Below are positions 25,541-33,673 of a DNA stretch of 64,000 bases, piece after piece. Every line of letters begins with the position of its first letter. Positions within the stretch are counted from its first letter, which is position 1. The DNA comes from Actinopolymorpha singaporensis (lineage in GTDB: Bacteria; Actinomycetota; Actinomycetes; Propionibacteriales; Actinopolymorphaceae): contig NZ_LT629732.1 of assembly GCF_900104745.1 (NCBI RefSeq), forward strand, positions 3,645,981-3,709,980, read 5' to 3'. The notes beneath the pieces were generated by a model, which was given only the letters and a program-made list of their open reading frames with translations, was not told the DNA's origin and searched no databases. Both the position numbers and the translations under genes were made by a program.

Positions 25541-26815
25541 TCAGTCCTCCGGTGATGCTGCGGGAACTGCCCGTTCAAGGTCCGGGACTTCGGGTCTGTC
25601 GTGGAACGCGATGAGCTCTCCACGCTCGAACCTCCCGGCGTCGAGTGGAGTGATGTCGATTCGTTCGGGGCGTCCGAGTACGTCCGAGAGGTCGATGTCG
25701 CCTCGCCCCTCGACCATGAGTGCACGGATGGTGCGGGCCACACCCGCGTGGCAGGTGATGCCGTGGCCGTTCATGCCCACGGCGTGCCAAAGGTTCCGGA
25801 CCACTCCGTCGCGGGAGACGATGGGAAAGCCGTCCTCTGTGGTCCCGTACACACAACACCAGCCGTTCAGGAACTCGCTCTTCGGCAGATGCCAGTAGCG
25901 GCGGTAGACGTCGGCGACATCCGCGGGGTAATCGTCGTCGTTCACCCTGTTGGCGTTGTCAGGGTCGACGGTGAAGCCGGGCTTGGTCATGTGGTGGTGC
26001 TGGCCGAACAGGAACGTTCCACCCTCTTCTCCGCGGCACCACACTCCTTCACCTCTGACCTGCTCGGGTACTCCGGTCAGCGGTCCGCTCTCTATGCCGT
26101 CATCGAAGGCGGTTGCCACGCAGACCTGGATACGTTGGGGCGTCAACGCGAGCTTCCGCCCAGCCAGAGCCGCCACCTTCGCGCCCCAAGGCCCGCCGGC
26201 GTTGAGAACTTCTCCCACATTCCATGCACCGCGGCGGGTCACCACCGTAGCTATCCGATCTCCGTCCGTTCGCAACTGGAGTACCGGTGTGCCATGTAGG
26301 ACCTCGACCCGGCCCGTGTCGACAGCAAGTCGCTCGTAGAGATTGACGAGGCGGTAGGGATTGACAAAGCCGTGATTCGGATAGACGGCACCGCCGAGCA
26401 CCCGGTCCGGTTTGATCCAAGGGAAGCGGCGAAGCAACTCGTCCCGGTCGAGGACCTCGCGGTGGTACAGGCTGTCGGGCCTGTCTGGGCCGAACCTGGT
26501 CGCGAAGGGATCCTGCAGAGGAGGAAAAGTGTTGCCCTCGTAATAGACCGCCAAGGATCCCCAGGGATGGAAGCCGATGTCGTAGCGACGTCTGAGCTCC
26601 CGGACCCGCGCGTCGCCCAGGAGTGTGTAGGCCGCGTAGATGTCGTGGAAGTCGCACAGACACAGGACACCCGCAGACCCTCCCGTGGTGCCGGACGCGG
26701 GTACCGACTTGTCGAAGACGACGATCCGCGCCGAGGTCGCCTGGGCGAGCTCGTAGGCGGCCGACAGACCGATGACGCCGCCTCCGATGACCGCGATGTC
26801 GGCGTTGGCAGTCAT
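25541..26815 (-). CDS. FAD-dependent oxidoreductase of the D-amino-acid/sarcosine oxidase (DAO) family
   Basis: A 424-residue flavoprotein. The ATG at 26815 has AAGGAG upstream. The dinucleotide-binding motif is IAVIGGGVIGLSAAYELAQ, followed by an acidic residue at the second strand end (VVFDKS), and VLNAGGPWGAKVAALAGRKL and AVGMNGHGITCHAGVARTIR are the FAD-domain signatures of this family. It should oxidise a C-N bond of a secondary or primary amine, for example an N-methyl or N-carboxymethyl amino acid. It is the first gene of a pair with PhyH and diverges from the ABC importer. A tandem IclR-type site precedes it. Confidence 0.88.
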   Translation of the reverse strand: MTANADIAVIGGGVIGLSAAYELAQATSARIVVFDKSVPASGTTGGSAGVLCLCDFHDIYAAYTLLGDARVRELRRRYDIGFHPWGSLAVYYEGNTFPPLQDPFATRFGPDRPDSLYHREVLDRDELLRRFPWIKPDRVLGGAVYPNHGFVNPYRLVNLYERLAVDTGRVEVLHGTPVLQLRTDGDRIATVVTRRGAWNVGEVLNAGGPWGAKVAALAGRKLALTPQRIQVCVATAFDDGIESGPLTGVPEQVRGEGVWCRGEEGGTFLFGQHHHMTKPGFTVDPDNANRVNDDDYPADVADVYRRYWHLPKSEFLNGWCCVYGTTEDGFPIVSRDGVVRNLWHAVGMNGHGITCHAGVARTIRALMVEGRGDIDLSDVLGRPERIDITPLDAGRFERGELIAFHDRPEVPDLERAVPAASPED

Positions 26816-27173
26816 CGCCGTCTCCTTTCCACTCAGTGGAGAGCTGTCTTGCTGAGTGGTTGCATCAAACTCTCGCCTATGGGAGTCGTCAAGATCGGGG
26901 ACCCGTTTCGGCGACCCTGAATGGCGAGCCGGCGGCGATGTCGCCTCCGGCGGAACCCCTGCATCTTGCTGCGGCGGGCTCTTGCTGACCCCGGGACGTC
27001 GCTGTACGCAGTCGTCGCATGGAGCCTCGGCGCGGGGTGGCAGCAGCCCCTCGCAAGAGGCGTCGCCCTGGCTCTTGCCAGCGCTGCGTACCGGGACTAC
27101 CTTGAGGCCCACTTTCACCGGTTAAAAGTCATCTCCGGTAATCAGAGTTTGGGCGATGCGCCAAGGAGTGGCC
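26816..27173. other. Divergent promoter region, FAD oxidase/ABC importer
   Basis: About 360 bases. Two candidate IclR operators lie at the oxidase end (26828-26861). The rest is GC-rich with no supported gene. The importer promoter is probably within 27050-27160, where the sequence becomes richer in A/T (GGTTAAAAGTCATCTCCGGT). Confidence 0.45.
26828..26861. promoter_or_regulatory. Tandem IclR-type operators, 21 bp apart
   Basis: TCCACTCAGTGGA (26828-26840) is a perfect palindrome around its central C. A second, half-matching copy, TTGCTGAGTGGTT, follows at 26849-26861, centred 21 bases away, two helical turns. Together they create an 8-bp inverted repeat, CCACTCAG/CTGAGTGG. They lie 13 bases upstream of the FAD oxidase start, a repressing position, and could also control the divergent importer. 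Confidence 0.55.
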
Positions 27174-28166
27174 ATGGGTCCAAGGAGCGGCATGGGAACT
27201 GACAACCGGACCAGCCGTCGTCTCAGTCGGCGCCCACGACGCCATGCCACCGCCCGACGGAACCTGCGGAACGGGTTGCTCTTCATCTCTCCGTGGCTCG
27301 TCGGCCTGGTCGTGTTACAGGCATACCCCTTCTTCATGACGGCGTACTACGCCTTCACCGACTTCGACGGACTGAACTTTCCGCCACACTGGATTGGTAC
27401 ACAGAACTTCAGCACGCTCTTCAGAGCCGACCCACAGTTCTGGCCGTCGGTGACGAACACCCTGTGGTGGGTCCTCACCAGCGTGCCGACGTCAATCGTC
27501 GTGGGCGTGCTCCTGGCTCTGCTGCTCAACCGTCGAGTCCGAGGACTCGGAATCTTCCGGACCGTCTTCTACCTTCCGGCGATGGTTCCCTTCGTCGGAG
27601 GATCGGTTCTGTTTCTCTGGCTGTTCAACCCGGCCGGTGGCGCCGTCAACAGCATCTTGGGCGGGCTCGGCTTGGGGAGCCCGGGCTGGTTCTCGGATCC
27701 GGGCTGGGCCAAACCGACACTTCTCCTCCTGCAACTCTGGCAGGTGGGACCCTCGATGATCATCTTCCTGGCCGGCCTTCAGGACATTCCAGCCGAGCTT
27801 TACGAGGCTGCATCGATCGACGGCGCCAGCGCCTTCCGGAAGTTCTGCTACATCACTCTTCCCCTACTGACGCCCGCGATCTTCTTCAACCTCGTGCTCG
27901 GCACCATCTGGGCCTTCAGCTACTTCACCCAGGCCCTCGTAGTCTCGGCCGCGCCCTCCAGCCTCGGCGGCGCCCACGCCCCGGGTGGGCCGGCAGACTC
28001 CACCCTCTTCTACTCGCTGTACCTCTACACCCAGATCTTCCAGAATTTCCGCCTCGGCTACGGGGCGGCCATGAGCCTGCTTCTCACCCTGGTCGTGATC
28101 ATCCTCGCGGCGGTTCTGTTCCGAACCGGAAGGCGGTGGGTTTTCTACTATGATCACCAGGCCTGA
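27174..28166 (+). CDS. Carbohydrate ABC transporter permease 1 (MalF/UgpA-like)
   Basis: A 330-residue inner-membrane permease with six or so helices. The ATG at 27174 is chosen because AAGGAG lies five bases upstream; an in-frame GTG or ATG slightly earlier is less well placed. The EAA loop that contacts the ATPase is ELYEAASIDGASAFRKFCYI followed by TLPLLTP. It forms a heterodimer with the next gene's product and imports the ligand captured by the lipoprotein encoded third. No ATPase gene is present; a shared MsiK-type ATPase elsewhere is usual for actinobacterial sugar importers. Confidence 0.93.
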   Translation: MGPRSGMGTDNRTSRRLSRRPRRHATARRNLRNGLLFISPWLVGLVVLQAYPFFMTAYYAFTDFDGLNFPPHWIGTQNFSTLFRADPQFWPSVTNTLWWVLTSVPTSIVVGVLLALLLNRRVRGLGIFRTVFYLPAMVPFVGGSVLFLWLFNPAGGAVNSILGGLGLGSPGWFSDPGWAKPTLLLLQLWQVGPSMIIFLAGLQDIPAELYEAASIDGASAFRKFCYITLPLLTPAIFFNLVLGTIWAFSYFTQALVVSAAPSSLGGAHAPGGPADSTLFYSLYLYTQIFQNFRLGYGAAMSLLLTLVVIILAAVLFRTGRRWVFYYDHQA

Positions 28167-29064
28167 CGACGCGAGCACTCTGGCGACCGTTCCTCAGCAA
28201 CCACTCCCGCCGGCGCCGGCCCCGGGGAGGCGGCCCGGAGCGCTCATCCGGGCCGGAACGTACGCACTTCTGGTGGCCGCCGCCGTGCCGTTCCTGTTCC
28301 CTGTCTACTGGCTCGCCACCGGCATCTTCAAGCCAAGCAGCACGCTCCTGCAGACACCCCCCGTATGGTGGCCGCCCGCTTGGACCCTGGCCAACTTCCG
28401 ATCCCTCGCCGGCTACACCGATGTCAACCTGGGCGATTACACGCTCAACACCCTCTACATCAGTGGCTTCAGCGTCGTAGCCACCCTGGTCTCTTCGTCG
28501 CTGGTCGCGTACGGGTTCTCCCGCATCAGGTTCACCGGAAGGAATGTGCTCTTCGGCATACTCATCGCGACGATGATCCTCCCGACGTGGGCCACGCTCA
28601 TTCCGCAGTACGTCCTGTTCAAGTGGCTCGGATGGCTCGGAACCTTCAGGCCCCTGACCTGGCCCTACCTTTTCGGCGACCCGTTCACCATCTTCCTCCT
28701 CCGCCAGTTCATGCTGGGAATTCCGTCGGAGCTGACGGAGGCGGCAAAGATCGACGGCGCCAACGAGTTCACGATCTACCTGCGCATCATGCTGCCACTG
28801 CTGAAGCCGGCGCTCACCGTAGGTGCGATCTTCGTGTTCATCAACACGTACAACGACTTCTTCGGGCCGCTGATCTACCTGACCGACTCGGGAAGGTACA
28901 CGCTGTCGCTGGCGGTCTTTCAGTTCGTTCAACTTAGGGGAGCGCCGGACATCGGTGCGATTGTCGCCTTCACCGCTCTGGTGACGACTCCCTTGGTGGT
29001 CCTGTTCTTCTTTGCGCAGCGCATGCTCCTCGCCGGAATCAAGTTGTCCGGCCTCAGGGGCTGA
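28150..29064 (+). CDS. Carbohydrate ABC transporter permease 2 (MalG/UgpE-like)
   Basis: A 304-residue permease overlapping the first by 17 bases, so translation is coupled. After a proline-rich cytoplasmic leader (residues 1-28) come six membrane helices. The EAA motif is ELTEAAKIDGANEFTIYLRI followed by MLPLLKPAL. TYNDFFGPLIYLTDSGRYTL is the conserved periplasmic-side segment of MalG-type partners. It is part of the three-gene importer divergent from the FAD oxidase. Confidence 0.93.
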   Translation: MITRPDDASTLATVPQQPLPPAPAPGRRPGALIRAGTYALLVAAAVPFLFPVYWLATGIFKPSSTLLQTPPVWWPPAWTLANFRSLAGYTDVNLGDYTLNTLYISGFSVVATLVSSSLVAYGFSRIRFTGRNVLFGILIATMILPTWATLIPQYVLFKWLGWLGTFRPLTWPYLFGDPFTIFLLRQFMLGIPSELTEAAKIDGANEFTIYLRIMLPLLKPALTVGAIFVFINTYNDFFGPLIYLTDSGRYTLSLAVFQFVQLRGAPDIGAIVAFTALVTTPLVVLFFFAQRMLLAGIKLSGLRG

Positions 29065-29084
29065 GCAGAAAGAAGGTCCGTCCC

Positions 29085-30479
29085 ATGCGCCGGTTGCACA
29101 TCCTTCTCCTCGCCGGGCTTCTCGCACTCCTCTCCTTGCTTGCCAACTGTGCTCCGTCACAGCAGGCAAAGAGTGAGAGCAATGACCTGACAGCGATGAC
29201 CAACGCGAGTATCTTCGCCGGGCTGACACCGGCCTCCCTCAAGGAGAAAAGCACTATCTCCTCGTGGTATCGCATTTACCACCCTCTCTGGCAGAAGAAG
29301 TTCCCGAAGCTGAAGATAAAGGAGGTCAAGGTCGCCGACGACAATGCTGAGGTCACCAAGACTCTGCTCGCGGTCAACGCGGGCAACCCGCCCGACCTGA
29401 TCGGCGTCCACGGGCAACTTCCGCAACTCGTCAAGCGCGGTGCCGTCGAAAACCTCGACAAGTACTACGAAGCTGCAGGTATCAAGCCCGACTATTTCCT
29501 CAAGCCGCTCGCGGACTATGTGCGCTACGACGGCCATTGGTATGGTCTTCCGGGCGCGAGCAACCCAACCACCGGTACGATTCTTTACGTCCCGAAGGTC
29601 GTTCAGGCGGCTGGTGTGGACCCGAACCACATGCCCAGGACCTGGGACGAGCTGTGGACAGCGACGAAGAAGGTAACCAAGTTCGACGCGAAGGGGAACG
29701 TCCAACGCATCGGCCTTCCTGTGGACACGGGGCTGACCTGGGTCAATCTGTACTGCGGTCGGCAGGTTACCTACGACCAGGCGACAAACAAGTTTCACGC
29801 TGACGACCCGTGCGTGAAGGACTACTTCCGATTCAACAAGCGCCTGGTCGACTTCTACGGCGGAATCCAGAAGTACACGAAGTTCATCAGCGGCGATCAG
29901 ACGGTATGGAACTGCTCGCCGAAAGCCTACATTCCCACCGGGAAGGTTCTGTTCAGCCTCGACGCCTACTGGTCGGGTGCGCAGATGGATACCTGCTACG
30001 ACGTCGTGTGGAAGCTGGCGGCGCCACCGACTCCGCACGGAAAGGCCAGTGAGTGGGCGGCTCTGGCCCCGGTGGCATGGGTGCTTGCGATCCCCCGTGG
30101 AGCTGACAACCCGCAGCTTGCCTTCGACTTCGTGAAGTACACCGTGTGGGAGCACGGCGATCTGCTTGGTCCGACAACGAACGGCTACGTCCGGCCGGAG
30201 CAGGCACAAGCCTGGGGCGACAAGCTCATCGAGACACAGGCGCAGATCCGCAACAAGAACGGCTACGAGGGCAACCCGATGGCAGACGCGATGAAGCTCG
30301 TGACCAAGGGCGCCGAGCTCGGCCGTGCGATCTACCCCAAAGACGCAGCAGCACCCTACTTCTCGGAGCAGATGGCGCGAGCTTGGGAGCAGGTGGCATA
30401 CAACAGGTCTACTGTCGATGATGCTCTGGATCGGGCGCAGAAGCTGATCGAGGCCAACCAGAAGCAGAACGGGTCGTGA
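29085..30479 (+). CDS. Family-1 extracellular solute-binding lipoprotein
   Basis: A 464-residue lipoprotein. Signal peptide MRRLHILLLAGLLALLSLLA with lipobox LANC gives a lipidated Cys at about residue 22. The mature protein has the MalE-type pattern: NAGNPPDLIGVHGQLPQLVK, a WYGLPGASNPTTGTILYV segment and PRTWDELWTATKKVTK. AGAAAGAAGG lies just upstream of the ATG. It supplies the two upstream permeases. The locus enzymes suggest an acidic or amino-containing sugar or an opine-like compound, which is inference. Confidence 0.92.
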   Translation: MRRLHILLLAGLLALLSLLANCAPSQQAKSESNDLTAMTNASIFAGLTPASLKEKSTISSWYRIYHPLWQKKFPKLKIKEVKVADDNAEVTKTLLAVNAGNPPDLIGVHGQLPQLVKRGAVENLDKYYEAAGIKPDYFLKPLADYVRYDGHWYGLPGASNPTTGTILYVPKVVQAAGVDPNHMPRTWDELWTATKKVTKFDAKGNVQRIGLPVDTGLTWVNLYCGRQVTYDQATNKFHADDPCVKDYFRFNKRLVDFYGGIQKYTKFISGDQTVWNCSPKAYIPTGKVLFSLDAYWSGAQMDTCYDVVWKLAAPPTPHGKASEWAALAPVAWVLAIPRGADNPQLAFDFVKYTVWEHGDLLGPTTNGYVRPEQAQAWGDKLIETQAQIRNKNGYEGNPMADAMKLVTKGAELGRAIYPKDAAAPYFSEQMARAWEQVAYNRSTVDDALDRAQKLIEANQKQNGS

Positions 30480-30575
30480 CCCTCGTCCGGGATCGACGCC
30501 GGCTCGATGCTGGCGGCAGCGCGGCTGGACCATCCCGGCGCGCGATGCCGGCCGGGCGTCGGCGATGCTGTGGGC

Positions 30576-31415
30576 GTGGAGTACGTGTCCAGAGTGCCGC
30601 GACCGCCGCTGGACGGGCTGATCGACGACCTTTACTACCTGGAGGGTGCGTCGCCCTACGCCCGGCTGACGCTGCCGCCGATGCCGGCGGCGTTGCTCAT
30701 CGTCAACCTTGGGGCACCGTTTCTCATCCGCGCCGGCACCGACATCGAGACGGCCGAGTACGCCGACGGCTGCGTGGTCACCACGCCCACCCGCGCGTTG
30801 GAGTTCGGCTACCCACTCCGGACCCGGTCCGTCGGCGTGCACTTCAAGCCGTGGGGGCTGGCGCCGTTCCTGCCGATGCCCGCGGCCGAGCGGTGTGACC
30901 GGCCGGTGACGGTGGAGCAGGTTTGGGGCCGGCCCGCCATTGCTGAGCTGCGAGACCAGCTGGCCGCGGCGGACGGACCCCACGAGATGCTGACGCTGCT
31001 CGAGGAGGAGTTGATGCGGCGGCTGTGCCAGACCCCCGGCTTGGGGCTGGTCCGCCAAGCGAGCGGCGTCATCGCGGCGACCGGCGGGGCGGTGGCGATC
31101 GGCGACCTGGGTGTGGCAGCCGGCGTCAGCAGCACTCATCTGGCACAGCGGTTCAAGGAACTCATCGGCGTCACCCCGAAGCGGCTGGCCCGCACCCACC
31201 GGTTCGCCGCCACCGTGTTCGCGATCAACCCCGCCGGACCGATCGACTGGGGCGACCTCGCCGGCAGGGCGGGCTACTTCGACCAGGCTCATTTCGGCCA
31301 CGAGTTCCGGGCGTTCACCGGGCTCACGCCGACCCGGTACATCGAAATCCGGCGGCGGTTCCTGCGCGAACATCCCGGCCACGTAATGGACAGCTGGCCG
31401 CTGCCGGCCGATTGA
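30576..31415 (+). CDS. AraC family transcriptional regulator
   Basis: A 279-residue protein if the GTG at 30576 is the start (VEYVSRVPRPPLDGLID); the frame is open 23 codons further. The N-terminal domain resembles DUF6597/AraC-type sensor regions (IDDLYYLEGASPYARLTLPP, then RALEFGYPLRTRSVGVHFKP). The C-terminal double helix-turn-helix is at about 175-270: IGDLGVAAGVSSTHLAQRFKE and WGDLAGRAGYFDQAHFGHEFR with the closing GLTPTRYIE. It stands 67 bases before the DHFR-like gene, a likely target. Confidence 0.87.
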   Translation: MEYVSRVPRPPLDGLIDDLYYLEGASPYARLTLPPMPAALLIVNLGAPFLIRAGTDIETAEYADGCVVTTPTRALEFGYPLRTRSVGVHFKPWGLAPFLPMPAAERCDRPVTVEQVWGRPAIAELRDQLAAADGPHEMLTLLEEELMRRLCQTPGLGLVRQASGVIAATGGAVAIGDLGVAAGVSSTHLAQRFKELIGVTPKRLARTHRFAATVFAINPAGPIDWGDLAGRAGYFDQAHFGHEFRAFTGLTPTRYIEIRRRFLREHPGHVMDSWPLPAD

Positions 31416-31481
31416 TTTCCTACAAGAGCGACGGCTCAGGACACGCTAATTTGGGGCATCCCCCAAGCAGAGGAGCGCCCC

Positions 31482-32063
31482 GTGGGCCAGGTGGTCATGT
31501 ACAGCTCGGTGTCGGTCGACGGCTTCGTCGCGGACGAGAACGACCAGCCCGGACCGCTGTTCGACTGGTTGTCCAGCGGTGACGTGCCGTTGGACGAGAG
31601 CGGCGTGCTGAAGGTGTCGCAGACGTCCTACGACTACACCCGGCCGTACTGGGACCAGATCGGGGCGACAATCGTCGGCCGCCACGTCTTCGACATCACG
31701 GACGGCTGGGACGGGAAGCCTCCGGGCGGGATCGACCACGTGGTCGTCGTGACGCACCGGCCGGAACCCGAGGGCTGGGACCCCGAGGCGCCGTTTCACT
31801 TCGTCGACGGCGTCGAGGCAGCCGTGGCCAAGGCGCAGGAGCTTGCGGGTGACCGCATGGTCGAGGTCGCCGCTGGCGACGTCGGTGGCCAGGTGCTTGC
31901 CGCGGGCCTGGTCGACGAGGTGCGCATGGACGTCGTACCCGTCGTGTTCGGGTCCGGCAAGCGCTACTTCGGGTCGGTCGACGCGCAGCACCTCTTGGAG
32001 GATCCTGACGTGGTGATTCAGGGCAACCGGGTGCTTCACCTGCGCTTTCGGGTGCGCCGTTGA
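31482..32063 (+). CDS. Dihydrofolate reductase/RibD C-terminal-domain family protein
   Basis: A 193-residue protein from a GTG preceded by GAGGAG. VVMYSSVSVDGFVADEND is the family N-terminus; VVVVTHRPEPEGWDP, the MVEVAAGDVGGQVLAAGLVDEV segment and DVVPVVFGSGKRYF complete the NADPH-binding fold. These stand-alone proteins are reductases of unknown substrate, commonly next to AraC or stress regulators in actinobacteria. It is not an essential folate enzyme; the usual DHFR active-site sequence is absent. Confidence 0.87.
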   Translation: MGQVVMYSSVSVDGFVADENDQPGPLFDWLSSGDVPLDESGVLKVSQTSYDYTRPYWDQIGATIVGRHVFDITDGWDGKPPGGIDHVVVVTHRPEPEGWDPEAPFHFVDGVEAAVAKAQELAGDRMVEVAAGDVGGQVLAAGLVDEVRMDVVPVVFGSGKRYFGSVDAQHLLEDPDVVIQGNRVLHLRFRVRR

Positions 32064-32224
32064 CCGACTGAGCGGGTGCAGCCCGAACGTAGCGTTGGTT
32101 GGGCTATGGGGATAGAAGTCCAACCTCCCTCGAAACCCACCGCCGGGTTAGCGTCGGCGTCATGGGACAGGACACCGGCAGCCCAGCCGATCGCCATGCG
32201 GACATTCGGGACTTTCTCGCCGGT

Positions 32225-32706
32225 CGACCCGTTCACTCCACGGGTCGTGCAGCGACTCGGCGCCAAGACAGTGATCGTCGCGGGCCTTGTCTCCATGGCG
32301 CTGGGGCTCGCCGTGATCGCGTTGACGTCGACCACGACGCCCTTACCAGCCCTCGCGGCACTGATGGTCCTGGTCGGAGTGAGCGGCCCGCTGGTCATGC
32401 CCCCGGCCACGGCCATCCTGCTCGACAGCGTCCCGCCCCCCGGGGCGGTGTGGCGTCAGGGGTTTCAACACCAGCCGCCAGGTCGGCGGTGCCCTCGCGG
32501 TCGCCGTCTTCGGCGCACTCCTGGCTCAAGGAGCGTTCATGTCCGGGCTACGCGCCAGCCTCCTGACCGCCGCAGTTGTTGCGCTGCTCACCGCCGCTGC
32601 CGCGACCGTCCTGCGACCTGTCCGCCACCACACCGACAAAGACACCCCGCCGGCCGCACTGACCGCCGCACAGGCCGGCATGTCAAGGGAAGGAGCAGCC
32701 GCATGA
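32225..32706 (+). pseudogene. MFS drug-efflux transporter, 5' truncated with two frameshifts
   Basis: The last third of an EmrB/QacA-type transporter remains. TPRVVQRLGAKTVIVAGLVS and the helices after it are in one frame up to LLDSVPP; GGVASGV follows in a second frame and FNTSRQVGGALAVAVFGALL, with the final helix and tail (ending SREGAAA), in a third. The two shifts lie at the C/G run near 32438-32446 and at GGGGTTTC near 32460. The first eight or so helices are missing. The last codon overlaps the DUF2255 ATG (ATGA), showing the two were once an operon. Confidence 0.82.
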
Positions 32707-33080
32707 GCGACTGGCCCGACGAACAGCTCGACCACATCGGCGCATCCGACGAGCTCGATATCACCACCCGCCGCGGGGACGGCTCCCTCCGCCCCTGGGT
32801 GCCGATCTGGGTCGTCCGCGTCGGCGACGACCTCTACGTCCGCTCCTACGGCGGTATTGACGGCGCCTGGTTCCGGCACGCCACCGCCAGCGGCACGGCC
32901 CGCATCCGAGCTGGGGGCCTCGAACGCGACGTCATCCTCGCGGAGCCGGCTGAAGCATCGGTGCATGAACAGATCGATAGCGGCTACCAAGGTAAGTACG
33001 GCCGCTACGGCGGCAGCCCCGTCACCCAGATGACCAGCCTGGCCGCGACCGCCACCACCGTTCGGCTGAACCCGGCATGA
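32703..33080 (+). CDS. DUF2255 family protein
   Basis: A 125-residue protein with a good ribosome binding site (GGAAGGAG). MSDWPDEQLDHIGASDELDI, then RPWVPIWVVRVGDDLYVRSY and the WFRHATASGTARIRAGGLER block, are typical of DUF2255, a split-barrel family related to flavin- or F420-binding nitroreductase-like proteins. The function is unknown. It overlaps the dead MFS gene and precedes a cupin and an aldo-keto reductase in the same direction. Confidence 0.87.
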   Translation: MSDWPDEQLDHIGASDELDITTRRGDGSLRPWVPIWVVRVGDDLYVRSYGGIDGAWFRHATASGTARIRAGGLERDVILAEPAEASVHEQIDSGYQGKYGRYGGSPVTQMTSLAATATTVRLNPA

Positions 33081-33192
33081 CCACACCTGCGCGCACAGGG
33101 TCGCTTCCTGCCGGCTGCCCGGCAGAGGGGATGGCCTTCCACAACGGCCGCTTGCCGTCGCCGACCCATACCGACACGCAACAGGAGGCACC

Positions 33193-33600
33193 ATGAAGTT
33201 CACCCGGAGCGGCGGCCAAACCGCCACCGGCCCCGCCGACTGGTTCACCGGCACCGTCTACATCGACAGCATCCGCAGCCCCGACGACCAGTCGGCTGTC
33301 GGCTGCGCGCACGTCAGGTTCACGCCCGGTGCCCGCACCGCCTGGCACCACCACCCCAAGGGCCAGACGCTCTACGTCACCGACGGCATCGGCTACGTCG
33401 CCCGCCGCGGCGCCGACGGCGCCTCCGAGGTCGAGGAGATCCGTCCCGGCGATGTCGTCTACATCGAGCCGAGCGAGGAGCACTGGCACGGCGCCACCCC
33501 CGACCGGTTCATGGCCCACGTCGCCATCCAGGAAGCCGACGAGTCCGGCGAAGTCGTGACCTGGCTCGACCACGTAACCGACGCCGAGTACGGCGCCTGA
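33193..33600 (+). CDS. Cupin domain protein
   Basis: A 135-residue single-domain cupin; AGGAGG precedes the ATG. Cupin motif 1 is WHHHPKGQTLYVTDGIGYV, with metal-ligand histidines and Gln in place of the usual Glu; motif 2 contains PGDVVYIEPSEEHWHGA. It matches the small CD/TraQ-like cupins often encoded next to aldo-keto reductases and carboxymuconolactone decarboxylases. Cytoplasmic; likely metal-binding isomerase or stress protein, reaction unknown. Confidence 0.88.
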   Translation: MKFTRSGGQTATGPADWFTGTVYIDSIRSPDDQSAVGCAHVRFTPGARTAWHHHPKGQTLYVTDGIGYVARRGADGASEVEEIRPGDVVYIEPSEEHWHGATPDRFMAHVAIQEADESGEVVTWLDHVTDAEYGA

Positions 33601-33673
33601 ACAACGCCACCCAGGCGTGCTCGGTAGCGCTACGCAATCCCGCAGAGCTCATAACCGAAGGAAGAACAGATCC

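Noticed and set aside
29157-31382. A 741-codon open frame on the minus strand
   Set aside because: It runs antisense to the binding-protein and AraC genes, whose proteins are clearly recognisable. Its composition is the mirror of GC3-biased codons and it matches nothing.
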